DNA of 64,000 nt, taken from contig MNCI01020850.1 of the NCBI GenBank assembly GCA_015680685.1, positions 275,640-339,639 on the forward strand. The letters run 5' to 3'. This document shows positions 54,067 through 64,000 of this stretch, piece by piece. Every line of letters begins with the position of its first letter. Within the stretch, counting starts at the first letter, position 1. Below the pieces are notes generated by a model. It was not told the DNA's origin. It ran no database searches and saw only the letters and a list, made by a program, of their open reading frames with translations. The stretch comes from Gnetum montanum. Taxonomy: Eukaryota; Streptophyta; Gnetopsida; Gnetales; Gnetaceae. Made by a program: the position numbers and the translations under genes.

Positions 54067-54345
54067 TGATGAGAAAGGATAACAAAAACAAAGAGACAAA
54101 GGAGAGGATAACCAGAACAAAAGAGTGAAGATTACACGAAGCCAATGCTCTGTTTTTATTGCTTTAAGTGTTACACATTATTCAATACTAAACCAGCCTT
54201 TATATAGGCTTTACAATGCAACTGAATTACAGAAAATCTGGCCATGATCTCAAAATAAAAAAAAATAGAAAATCAAGGAACTAACAAACTGCAAAGGACC
54301 TAGTAAGAAGCTGTTAATACAGCAAAGTTGAATCATTCTCCAACA
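54067..54345 (-). repeat. copia 5' LTR
   Basis: 279 bases, homologous to 42733-43015. TATA-like CTATATAAAGG at about 54195-54206 (minus). Confidence 0.88.
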
Positions 54346-55421
54346 TGTAGGAGCCTGACAGAAGCCCACCAATCGGGTGTAGAAAACGGCCTCTCCCGCC
54401 AACACAGCCACGGCCGTGTCTAGCATCTGCAACAACAATCCCCCAAGGGCCTTCTGAAAGATCATGGATGGCAGTTACCAACTGTGCCGACCATGGGAAG
54501 CTTTTTCCACTCACCGCCAGCTCCTGCAGTTTTTTTTGCAGTAACCTTTGTTCCTGACCCGGCCCTGTCAGCGCCATTGAAGCAAAGCTTGAACGGGATC
54601 AGCAGAAACCACGAATGCAGGTGCCCATTTTTTTTGCCCAAGTGACAGATTTTGGATGTTACAAAGCCTCCAAACTGTGATGGGTGGATACTGCCATTGG
54701 AGCTCACGGAGGGATTTTGACTGTCTCTTGCCATTTTGCAGCATTTTGTCGTGCTTTTTCTGCAGAAATTACTTATACCAGAGAGCTAAAAGTTTTGGCT
54801 TTGCACCCTTGTTGTCCAAAATTAGTAACAGAAAATTTCTATTTCTGAGCCTGCGTCAGCTCGTGCAACTTCTACGATAATGGCTGACAGCAGCTTGGAG
54901 TTCAAACGTTATTCTCAGTGGCATGTTGTACGTTCTGGACAGGCAATTGCATGCGTTCGTACGTCGACGTGGGTCGGCCTTGGGTTTTAAGAATTGATGT
55001 TGCTATTATCAGCCTGGAGTTCAAACGTTATTCTCAGTGGCATGGCATGCTGTACATTACAAAGAAACACAACGGAAACGCATGGATTGAAAGTAAGAAG
55101 TTGGTATATGGTTCAGAAAAATCATGCATAGAGACGAAACGAGAAAGTCTGCAGAAGGGCTAACAACATAATTTTAGATACTGCCGTTTGGAATGATAGC
55201 ATGCAGGGCAACAACAGTAAGAATCACGGTGAAGACAAAGAGATATGATGGGAAGATTCCAAGTTTTGTTACGTTTATCTGTCTGGCCATTTTGTTACGT
55301 TTATGGTATGGGCGGTTACAAAATAGTGACCAATGTCAAGGTGATTGGCATGCTACGTTAGTCTTAATCATTATTTAAGTGTATTTATTTCATGTAATGG
55401 GTTGGCATTAGTGAAGGATTC
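54346..55421. other. Unassigned, relatively GC-rich segment with a direct repeat
   Basis: More GC-rich than its surroundings at 54346-54760, with no protein I recognise on either strand; the longest frames are about 90 codons (54734-54462 minus) with no family features. The left end belongs to the repeat that the copia element interrupted. Confidence 0.35.
54891..55046 (+). repeat. Direct repeat, 35-base units 121 bases apart
   Basis: agctTggagttcaaacgtta, then ttctcagtggcatg, occurs near 54892 and again near 55013 with one difference near the start (tt/ct). Confidence 0.75.
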
Positions 55422-55720
55422 AGCTATATACGTAAAACCTTAGGTTATGTTTTCAATCCTTTACCTTACCTGTGATATAAGTAATTTGCAAAAGTTAAAA
55501 CCTATAGGATTTTTAATTTGCATGAGATTAAAATTAATGTTGATGGATAATAATAATCCTCTTATAACAATAGATAATTTTAAGGTTGCATGATACCTCC
55601 CTATGTATCATCAAATTTGTTTCAAATAAAGTAATGGCTTCACATTGTGAAACTATGTCCTAATAGGTAAACTAATTGATCATGGCCCCATGCCAAGCAT
55701 GGAAGATGTTGGTACCAACA
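55422..55720 (-). repeat. E3-family LTR copy (uninterrupted)
   Basis: Matches 24712-24787 joined to 34479-34720, without E2. The E2 target site corresponds to agtta at 55493-55497. Ends TGTTGGTACCAACA on the minus strand. A 24-base segment (ctcattaaaagcatc region) present at 34586 is absent here. Its other boundary is unclear because similarity stops at the TATATAGCT element. Confidence 0.75.
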
Positions 55721-56101
55721 CCCATGTGCATCTTACATTTTTAGAAATTTCTTCACTTACAACAATTTCAGATTTACCAAGGTCCTTCTCTACATTTTTG
55801 GATAAAAATGGTAAAGGGTTATATCTATTATTCACATCACCTGCACTACTTTCAGGAGCAATTGAAATATTTTGGTAGCCATATTTATTCATTTCAATCA
55901 ATATTCTTAACTAGAGCATCAAAGGCATTTTCCAAAAATTTTGCTTTCTCAAAGTTCAAATTCTCAAGATTCACTTTACAATTCACAAGTGCTTCTATTT
56001 CAAACTTTATATTCTGAATCTACTGTATTGTTAACAATTGAAGATTTCTCATCTTTATTAGTGCTTGTAAAGATTGTTGAACAACTTAAAACCATTGAAA
56101 G
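55721..56101 (-). pseudogene. Coding-like fragment next to E3-family LTR
   Basis: The minus strand has a protein-like frame from about 56015: FEIEALVNCKVNLENLNFEK, then KFLENAFDALVKN, MNKYGYQNISIAPESSAGDV, SKNVEKDLGKSEIVVSEEIS, running into the LTR at 55720. Composition suggests real former coding sequence, perhaps the end of the LTR element's polyprotein, but I do not recognise it. Confidence 0.3.
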
Positions 56102-57031
56102 TGATGAATCGTCATTGTGTTGCGTTGACAAGCCCTCGTTTACGTGGCCTCATTGATAGGGCCCCATCAACGCAACCCCATCTATGTGGTGTAACCTTGT
56201 CGACGAGGCTGCATCAACATAGCATGTGCTATGTCTATGGGGCACCATTGATTTAGCTCTTGAATAAAGTCTATAAATACGTGCTCATTAGCCATGTTTA
56301 TAGCATGCCCTATGATAGTTGTAGTAGAGCTCTTGCAGTTTTTCTATTTAAGAGTTAGAATATTTCTCTGAGTGCCTACAATACGAGTTAGAAAGTATAC
56401 GAATCTTTATTCAAGCATTGTTGCACTTGAACACACCAATGTGAATGACAATAAAGATGAGCCTTTTCATCAAACCTTGTAGCACTGGAAGAAATTAATG
56501 CTTCATTTATGCATTTATTGTTTTCATTAATTATGCAATTAATTAAGCTAAATTAAGCTTCAAGTGATTAGTTAATTAATTAAGTTAAATAGATTAAACA
56601 CATAAGTACAACTTCTTTGAGCGTAAACATGTATTTGCTTGGTAATCCTAGCACCATTGTTGCTTGGTTCGCTCAGTAGCACAATGCTTGGTAATCCTAA
56701 TAGTGGATACATGGGTTTCGGACATGTACGGAAAGTAGGACTGGATGCTTATGTTAGGACTAATTAGAGATTAGTTAATTAGTTAAATCAAATTAGTTAT
56801 TAAATTATTTCATTTTTCTATTTTAAGCACCAGGAACATAAAACATAAAATAACTATACCTTGTCCATCACAAGTGTAATTGAGAAGACAATGAATAACT
56901 ATTAAGGCAAAGTTCACTTCCTAGAAGACTAGTGTACCGGAAGACATAGAGTCCATGGAATTCGATTGAATTGCACGTGAATGCTTCATGATTTGTATAG
57001 TTGGACATAGGGGTACCTTGACTACTCATCA
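56102..57031 (+). repeat. Plus-strand LTR abutting E6, no target duplication
   Basis: Starts TGATGAATCGTCATTG and ends GGGGTACC...CTACTCATCA, 930 bases, homologous to the E5 LTR in its downstream half (ttattcaagcattgttgcac, then caataaagatgagc). No primer site follows, flanking pentamers (gaaag, ttttt) differ, and the sequence to its right is the 3' region of E6 on the opposite strand. Confidence 0.7.
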
Positions 57032-57720
57032 TTTTTTCTTTTACGATGGAAATCATACCATGCAAAGATCTTATTGAACTTCTTATTATTGGTCAACATA
57101 GATCAATAAGAATACTATGAAAACACATGCACCTAAGCAAGTAGAAGAGTACAAAGAGTATTGAGTCCCCTTGAAGTCACATCGTATGCAAACCTTTGAA
57201 TCCTTCCCAATTCTAGAAACTACCAAGGTCATAAATTTATTAAAATTTTACTTAATGAAAAGAGACCTTAAACATCCAAAACAAGGAAAACCATAGAGTT
57301 TGTAAATGGGTAGATGTCGTGGACTCACTGCTTGTTCCATGAAAAAGAAACCATAACTTAGCCATTGATACAAAAATTCAAAAATAGAAACCAAACATTA
57401 GTAAACAAAACATTAATCACAAACCACCATTAGTAACAACTATAGCACCACTATGTTCTGTTGGCATAAAGCATGTTTATTAACAGAAATTAGAAAATCA
57501 CACTAACATAAATTAAAATATATAAGAAAGTGTAAATTATTCAAGAAAAGTTTAAATGTACTAACAATGGTGTAAAACAAAAAATGGTGTAGAATAGGAA
57601 GAATTTTTAAAATCAAAAAGGTGTAAAATAAATAATTTTCAAAGAAAAAAATGTGTAAAACAAAAAATAGAAAAATTAAGAAACCACATAGATGATTAGC
57701 ACAAATGACCATCTCCCCCA
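57032..57720 (-). other. E6 3' non-coding region, truncated
   Basis: 57032-57200 matches the E2 region at 26880-27070 and E5 51520-51720. The motif next to integrase (ctcccccacaactgagttgg at 57713) matches ctcccccatgactgagttgg of E2 at 27550. Confidence 0.65.
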
Positions 57721-58960
57721 CAACTGAGTTGGAAGAAGGAGATTCAAAAGATTGAGTGTGGTTGCCCATCCATCGAGGTATTTGTTGCATTGGCTTGCTT
57801 GGGCTTATGGAAAGGCTTTATCTATTGGATGTTGGCCAACTGCTTTTTGTTTGGGCTTTCAGGTTTGTATATGATCATGGCCCCTAGAAGGAAAGGCTTC
57901 ATCAATTATATAAGGCCCCTCCCACAACGTTTAGAATTTGGTTTTTTGAGGTACATGTGTGGGATTCCATTAGAGAACCTTATCTCCCAATTGAAATTGT
58001 ACTTTCCACATTCTAAGATCATGATATTCTTTATTAAATGCCTTATGCACTTCATTCAAATACAGGGCTACCAATCAATTTTTGTCTTGCACATTTAGGT
58101 TGATCAGTGTTTCTTTTTATGTTAGACTTAGGTCAAGATCCAAGTCACAGGTTGTTGAGAGTGTATGGAGATTGGATTGAATTAGGAATGTTGGAAGTTT
58201 TTTGTACACCAGCTCATAGGGAGAGTAGCCAATAGGGAGTTTCCATGTTGAATGGTTGGCCCAAAGGGCATCATTGAGTTTTGTGCTCCAATCTCTCCTA
58301 TATTTGCTAATAGTTCTTGTTAAAATATATGTGATCTCCCTGTTAGTCACCTCTGCTTGACCATTGGCTTGGGGGTGATAGGGAGTTAATTTATGTTTAA
58401 CCCCCAAGCATTACATGAATTTTCAAAAAGTGGCACTTGTAAAATAGGTTCCATTGTCAGAAACTAGTGCATGTGGCATCCAAAACATATTCACAACCTT
58501 TTGTTATACAAATTGAGCATTAGTGAATGATGTATAGTTGGTGACAACTACTGCTTTTTCCCATTTGGTACAGTAATCAATGGTGACAATCATATATGCC
58601 TTCCCATTGAACATGGGTGTGATGGAACCTATGAAATGTATGTCCCATATATCAAAGGCTTCTAGTGGTTGAATCCACTATTGAGGATCCTTTATTTGTG
58701 TAGTCATCCCACCATCTTGTTGAGAGCATTCACAGGATCAGACAAATTGGTGGACATCCCTAAATATTGTGGGCCAATAGTATCTTGCCATTAGGATTTT
58801 TATGGCTATACAGCTCCTAGCATAATGGCCCCCACAAGGACCTTCATGAGCATCCTGGAGAATGTGCAATTGATCTACATCAGGTACACACCAACAAACC
58901 GGGCCATTAGCACACACCGTGTAAAGGTATTCATTGATTTCCATGAAGTGCTTAGTCTGA
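57721..58960 (-). pseudogene. E6 integrase
   Basis: Zinc-binding segment at 58944-58738 (CVPDVDQLHILQDAHEGPCG; ARYYWP). Core: the first catalytic aspartate is replaced by histidine (DIHFIGS near 58636), the second (VSDNGTYF) and the glutamate (NGQAEVTNREI, 58360) remain. 58407-58117 is open and matches E2 (KYRRDWSTKLNDALWA). The tail to 57780 is in several frames. Confidence 0.82.
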
Positions 58961-59279
58961 TGAAGAAACTATTGTTTCTTCCTATGGTCCAAATCTTATG
59001 GCATCTCTTGACTGAGAAGATAATTGAGGATGGCATCATACCATTTTAGCTTTGTAGGCATTTGTTCATTTATTGTAGCAGCAAGAGGAGTTCATTAAAA
59101 AACTGATCAGAAAGTAGACTCTTCTCTCTTTGTTATCCCATCATAACCAAGACAAGTGATCAACAATCATATTCTCAGTCCCCTTTCAATCTACCATTGT
59201 AAGATTGAATTCTTGCAAGATCACCAACCATCGTATGACATGAGGGCTTATCATTGGCTTGTTCATGAGGAAGTGGATG

Positions 59280-59600
59280 GCATTGTGATTAGTGTGCACA
59301 AAAACTTTATATTCAAACACAGTGCTTGAACTTTTTTAGAGCATATACCACTGCCATCAGTTCATTTTTCATGATGGTGTAATTTAGTTGTGCACCCACA
59401 ATGCTTTTACTTATGTAGTAAATATAATATGAATATTTCTTATCACCCAATTGCATAAGCACAGCTTCCAAGGCATAGTTAGATGCATCCATCATGATAT
59501 GGAATGGTCTAGACTAGTTAGGTGCTTGTAGAATTAAAGTCTCTATGAGCTTTTGTTTGAGGCTCTCATATGCATTTTCACATTCTTTAGTCCAAATTAA
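59280..59600 (-). pseudogene. E6 RNase H
   Basis: MMDASNYALEAVLMQLGDKK (59495) and TIMKNELMAVVYALKKFKHC match the E2 domain; the glutamate of the second block is retained as NEL. Confidence 0.75.
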
Positions 59601-60420
59601 GGGAGCATATTTCTTTGTTAGCTTAACCATTAGTTTTGTGATCTTAGAGAAATTCTCTATAAATCACTAGTAGTAACAAGTGTGTCCAAGGAATGATCAA
59701 ATATCTTTGATAGTTTTTAGTTAATGGGTGATTCCTTAGATGACCCTTATCTTTTTGAGGTCTACCTTAATTCCTTCCTATGAAATTTAGTGTCCCAATA
59801 AAATTCCCTCTTGAATGATGAGATGGCTCTTTTGCCAATTGAGCTACAGATTTATCTCCATACATCTTTTTAGTGCTTGCTCAAGGTGGTCCAAGGCTTG
59901 CTTGAATGTAGCATCATAAGTGGAGATTTCATCCATGAAGACTTCCACTCCATTGCCTATTTGCTTCTAAAAGATACTTAAGACTAGGCATTGGAAAGTG
60001 GAAAGGGCATTGCATAGACCAAAAGACATCTTGTGATATGCAAAGCTTCCTGAGGGACTTGTGAATGTTGTTTTGGTCTAATATTTTGGTGCAATCTAGA
60101 TTTGGTTATAGCCACTATAATAATCCAAAAAAATGGAATAACAATGCCTAGATATGATGTCCAACACTTGATCAATGAATGGGAATGAAAAATGGTCTTT
60201 GAATGTTACCATGTTTAATAGCCTGAAGTTTATACAAACCTACCATTTGCCACCTCTCTTTGGCACTATCATAAGTGGGTTGACCTACTCACTATCCACA
60301 ATGGGATAGATGAACCTTGCCTTAAGGATTTTCTTAATTTCCTCTTTAACAATTTGCTTTTATTTTGGATGTAACCATCGTTGTGGTTGCCTTCTTAGCT
60401 TCATGTACAAATTAGTGTAA
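59601..60420 (-). pseudogene. E6 reverse transcriptase
   Basis: Same order as E2 with many changes: ARFIYPIVDSE (about 60310), KRGGKW (60250), PFIDQVLDI (60170), FWIIIVA where E2 has FLDGYSG, LVYAMPFPLSNA where FGLCNAPATFQ is expected. The catalytic box reads FMDE (59928-59939), so the second aspartate is lost. Stops throughout. Confidence 0.75.
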
Positions 60421-60860
60421 ATGTAATGCTAGTATATCTGTGGATCAATTCCATTGAGTTCAAGATATGACCAAGCAAAGGTTGTTGGCCATTTTTTTGA
60501 CTGGTTTCAATAGTTTTACTTTCTGTTTAGGAGCAAGTTTGCCATTTAGTATGTCAGCTTGCCATTTTTTAAGAATTCATATTCTAGGCTAGTAGGTAAA
60601 GTTTTCAATGCTAGGGGCTCTTATTTAAAATTATTAGGGATCTCTAACTTTTCCCAATTCATATAAGCATTTTCATCATTAGAGAGTTGGTGATGAACTT
60701 GCTCTAGTTCATCCATGCCTATAACATAGACACATGTCAGGCTCTCAACAAGTTCCATGCACATTGTGCTATTATCAAAATCAACGATCAACCACTGGGT
60801 ATCCTTTTGTTTTGTGGCTACTATGTATAGATACCTTTGAATATCTACCTCGTGTGCACA

Positions 60861-61390
60861 CTACGTGCATGTGGAAATAGATGCTTGTTTCATGGACAAG
60901 AGCTTTTGCACATAATTGCACCCTATATCATTATATGCAATGCATAGAACTTGTTTTTTCTCAATCTTTCCAAGTCCATTTTCCTTCGATATCTCCAAGG
61001 AAAGATCTTTGATGCCCATTCTTGCATCAACAATGCTTAACCATGTCCTTTCCATAATGATTGGGAAGTCCCCCTTGTAGTTTTTAACCTTGATTACTAG
61101 GAAATCAGCAGAATAATATCACCCATAGACAATGGTCATAATGTCTTTGACCAATCCCAATGGAATAGTGATGGACTAGTCTACTAATTTCAATCTAATA
61201 TTGCTCTTGTTGAGAGACAGTAGGTTTGAAGAAATATACATTTCATGAGATATCAAGTTCACACTAGAACTAGAATCAAGAAGAGATTTACACAGTTCAT
61301 TCCCAATAATCTATAGATAGATAAGAGGGCTTCCAGGATCAGCTAATTTTCTAGGAATGTTGCTAGCTTAGATCCAATCAAATACAACAT
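60861..61390 (-). pseudogene. E6 protease
   Basis: LLDSSSSVNLIS (about 61275) in place of LLDSGS; IIMERTWLSIVDARMGIKDL in place of the usual IIMGRAWLS. Linker to reverse transcriptase (60860-60420) contains the eroded MNWEKLEIPNNF segment. Confidence 0.7.
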
Positions 61391-63832
61391 GGTTGAGCAT
61401 AACCATATGGATTTTGGGAAGCATTTAGTTTCAAGGGAACCTAATGAAATTATTTATAAAGGATGAAGTAGGAGTATGAGGGCTTCGTAGGGCTGTTGGG
61501 TCAGAAGAATGGTCTTTTATGAGCATGTGGTTTCAAACCCCTTGATTGATGAACCAGTTGTAGATGTACGATCCTAGTAGCATTACATTGCTGCAACTAA
61601 GTTGGAAGTTCATCCTACATGGATGGAGCAAGTGGTAGTTGCATTGAGGGTGGAGAAACATGTGCAAAAATAGGAGGAGGATAAGGATAAAATGTGACAT
61701 CCCTCCTGGAATATGGAGAGTGAGCACTATAGTATTCAGTAGGATGTTAGTAATGTTGGAAAGGAGAAACGTGACTGGAAGAGTCACATGAAGATAGTGG
61801 TTGTAGAACATAATACCCATATAGATTTGGTTGCTTGTAAGGGTACTACTGCCTTGGTGGTGGCATCTCTCACGATTGTGGTTGGTGCCACTATTAATAT
61901 TGCTTGTACAGTTATGGTGGAGCTTCACTTAGCCAATATTTTTATTGTTGATGACACTACCTCAGATTGCCTTGAGGATAAGACAACCTTCTAGGTGCTT
62001 GCCTCTTTGCAAGTCATGGATTTAGAGCATACACCCTAGATTCCTATAAGTGTGACATAATGGGACAATGTTTCTTAGGATGTTCATATTGGTAGATGTC
62101 ACATCCACCACCATCATTTGACTCAATTTTTGCAACTTCATCTACTGCAGCAATCTTGCCCTTACCCCTTTGGTAGGCACGGTTAGCTTCTTTTCACCTG
62201 CTGCAATTACGATCACTACTCTACTCTCATGATATCTCAACGATTTTTATAGTAGTTTGGAATTTTTCATCCAATGAATCCCGCATTTTATCCACCTTAG
62301 CTAAAATTTTATACTTAGATTTTTGGATTTGTAAGGTTTTTTTGTTTACCACCTCATCAAGAGGTGATTCCTCATCACTATCACAAAATTGGACTTCCCT
62401 CTTTCTGATGAAGGGATCCTTATTGTATTCCTCTACACTTTAACATTTCCTCAACTCTCCTTCTTCCTTTGCTACCTACTTAATTAGCTTTTGAATCTGA
62501 TGGGCTCTAAGTTCTGATAGCCTCTCTTGGGCATAGACCCCAAGGATCTCCTCATTTCTAATCTAAGTCCATCTATGATATGAAAAAGTTGTTCCCATTG
62601 AGAATAACCATGGCCAAGGCATCCATGTATAAGAGAATAGTATCTACCATTGTTGGCATCCAAGGGTTCATGGTTTCCTTACTTCCATCTTTGGATCTTT
62701 CTTCTCATATTAGACACTCTAGAGTACATTTGATACTTTTCATTAAATAGCTTGAGCATTGTACTTCACTGACAGACAGATTCTATCTCCAAGAACTAGT
62801 ACCAGCTTTCTGCTTCTTTAAAGAGTGTCATAAGAAATAGCTTTAATTTCCACCAATAGTTTTCAATATTTTGTAAGGCATAGGCATCGTGAAAAGCTTG
62901 AAGATGTGTCTGTGGATCAGAATTATATCCCCCCTCAAATTTGGAAATATTGTTCATATCAGGTCATCTAATCCAACTACCTTTCACAAGCCTAGTTGGA
63001 AGTTTTATGACCTCTGCAATATTTAACATGCTTTGGGATCCCAGTAAAGGCTCATCATCATCATTATTTTGTTGTCACCAATGATGTCCCCAATTTTCCC
63101 TTCATTCATTATGGGCCTAGAAATCATCATTATTGTCTTGTTGTTCGCCTCCATCATGTTTGTTCTTTTTGCAATGTTTGTCAAAACTAGAAAAGGAAGA
63201 AAAATATGTAGATGAAGAGGGCAAGGGAGGAGTATTACCATCACCATGGTATTTGTCAACTTCCCTTCAATTTTCACAACCATATTCATCAATTTTCTTA
63301 TCTTCTTATCACTTATCCAAGCCCCTACCTTGACTGCCATCTTTACCTGAACCTAGATTATTGATAATGAACATAGATTTAGGGCCACATCCCCATCACT
63401 AGTAACAAGGGATGAAGAATTTTCATGTTGAAAGCACCTAAAGGGAGGATCCTATTTTCATCTTGGTTAAGCAAGAACAAAGGATTGGTGAATTTTTTTT
63501 CCTTCACAAACTTATGATGCTTCTCCTTGTGTGAATCTTCTCCTACGTTGTGTTTTAGTGGGATTGTAGTCTTGATAGTTGTAATCATGCACAACATACT
63601 CCTATTGAAGATCTTGGATGTCCAACTTCTTAAGAGTTTGAAGCAGCATCACAGGCACAAATCAATCAGGTGGCATTACAATGTTACCTTCCATACCATG
63701 CCATCATAGTTGTTCATCTTGATGCAGGATAAAGATGAAGTTAGGTACATACTCATCTGGATGAGTATATACCACCTTGTATTCTTGAGGGACTAGTGGT
63801 TTAGCATAATCACCCATATGAGAAGAAGACAT
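61391..63832 (-). pseudogene. E6 gag
   Basis: Starts at 63832 (MSSSHMGDYAKPLVPQEY), then VVYTHPDEYVPNFIFILHQD, GMEGNIVMPPD (63680), a His/Asp-rich variable region, capsid core near 62820-62690 (CQSDTMLKLFNEKYQMYSRV-like), a Lys/Glu stretch, a Cys/His motif near 62100 (CDIYQYEHPKKH, first CxxC lost), and a Pro/Gln tail. Frameshifted repeatedly. Confidence 0.72.
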
Positions 63833-63968
63833 TTTGCAACACAAATAAAATATCAATGTGCTTATGTGATTATATATATTATGAGAATGATTTTGACCTT
63901 AGGGTTCATCCAATGATGTTAATGATGTTCACTAAACCTAGATAGTGCACATTTTAAACAAAAAGAGT

Positions 63969-63986
63969 CCCCAGCAATGCCACCAA
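63969..63986 (-). other. E6 primer binding site, tRNA-Asp
   Basis: Minus strand TGGTGGCATTGCTGGGGA, one base after the LTR; transition-type and single transversion changes from the tRNA-Asp complement. Confidence 0.7.
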
Positions 63987-63987
63987 T

Positions 63988-64000
63988 GATGAGTGGTTGA
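63988..64000 (-). repeat. E6 5' LTR, first bases only
   Basis: tgatgagtggttga matches the LTR ends of E1, E2 and E5; the window ends here. Confidence 0.75.

Larger units (their letters stand above)
42733..54345 (-). mobile_element. Ty1/copia retrotransposon, interrupted by E5
   Basis: Short LTRs (42733-43015 and 54067-54345) enclose, on the minus strand, an initiator tRNA-Met primer site, gag, protease, integrase, reverse transcriptase and RNase H in copia order, with the polypurine tract (43016-43028) next to the 3' LTR. E5 occupies 46752-53779, splitting gag with a perfect aactt duplication. Without E5 the element is about 4.6 kb. Flanking pentamers tacaa and tgtag would be a target duplication only after three transitions. 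Inactive: integrase and protease key residues are altered. Confidence 0.9.
57032..64000 (-). mobile_element. E6: Athila-like Ty3 retrotransposon, 3'-truncated, 5' LTR beyond window
   Basis: Minus-strand order: 5' LTR end (63988-64000), tRNA-Asp primer site, gag, protease, reverse transcriptase, RNase H, integrase and 3' region to 57032, where it stops about 1.3 kb short of where E2 would reach its 3' LTR. Same lineage as E2 but more diverged. All domains broken. Confidence 0.85.

Noticed and set aside
42728-54350. Exact target duplication for the copia element
   Set aside because: tacaa and tgtag agree only if three transitions are assumed, so it is suggestive, not shown.
56102-57031. Simple solo LTR
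   Set aside because: A solo LTR should keep matching 5-base flanks; gaaag and ttttt do not match, and the neighbour is a truncated element of the opposite strand.
15905-63999. Recurrent block ggtacccctacactcaacca seen many times, in both orientations
   Set aside because: Not a CRISPR-like or satellite array; each copy is an LTR end of E1, E2, E5, E6 or the 56102 LTR, at element spacing.

Overview
This 64 kb window is nuclear DNA from a large, repeat-rich plant genome. It holds one recognisable host gene that looks functional, a few decayed gene pieces, and nested retrotransposons over most of the rest. Evidence for a plant: Athila-like Ty3 elements primed by tRNA-Asp, a Ty1/copia element primed by initiator tRNA-Met, GT-AG introns, and a plant-type CID (RNA polymerase II CTD-interacting) protein. 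The LINE reverse transcriptase is not of the L1 type usual in flowering plants, so a gymnosperm is my best guess, but this is inference.

Region by region. 1-770: end of an old Ty3 integrase with a chromodomain-like tail. 1030-6285: probably upstream sequence and a long 5' UTR intron of the host gene, carrying three to five tRNA-derived SINE-like copies and a 5'-truncated LINE. 6329-9788: seven coding exons of the CID gene, which join in frame to 605 codons. 9789-15840: downstream intergenic DNA with degenerate tandem repeats and a ruined Ty3 gag.

15898-64000 is a retrotransposon nest. Element E1 (15898-24327, minus) sits inside the 3' end of an aminopeptidase P pseudogene; it has gag and a long unrelated ORF but no protease or polymerase. 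Element E2 (24788-34478, minus) is a full-length but mutated Athila-like element with a perfect 5 bp target duplication, inserted into the LTR of element E3 (Ty3, about 34479-41000, minus). A Ty1/copia element (42733-54345, minus) was split within gag by element E5 (46752-53779, plus), a relative of E2 that lost reverse transcriptase, RNase H and most of integrase. 55422-55720 is a second copy of the E3 LTR and serves as an empty site for the E2 insertion. 56102-57031 is a plus-strand LTR abutting the truncated 3' end of minus-strand element E6, whose body runs to the right edge of the window.

All element ORFs carry stops or frameshifts, many explainable by C-to-T/G-to-A change as expected for methylated plant transposons. 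E2, E5 and E6, and to some extent E1, are one superfamily: they share LTR ends, a tRNA-Asp primer site, a short CCHC-like Gag motif, and (E1, E2, E5) palindromic GATATC-containing blocks just upstream of the LTR TATA box. I see no CRISPR array, tRNA, rRNA, operon or defence system. The most unusual items are E1's architecture (gag, internal LTR-like promoter, long coiled-coil ORF), the conserved U3 palindromes, and a small ORF shared by the 3' regions of E2 and E5.
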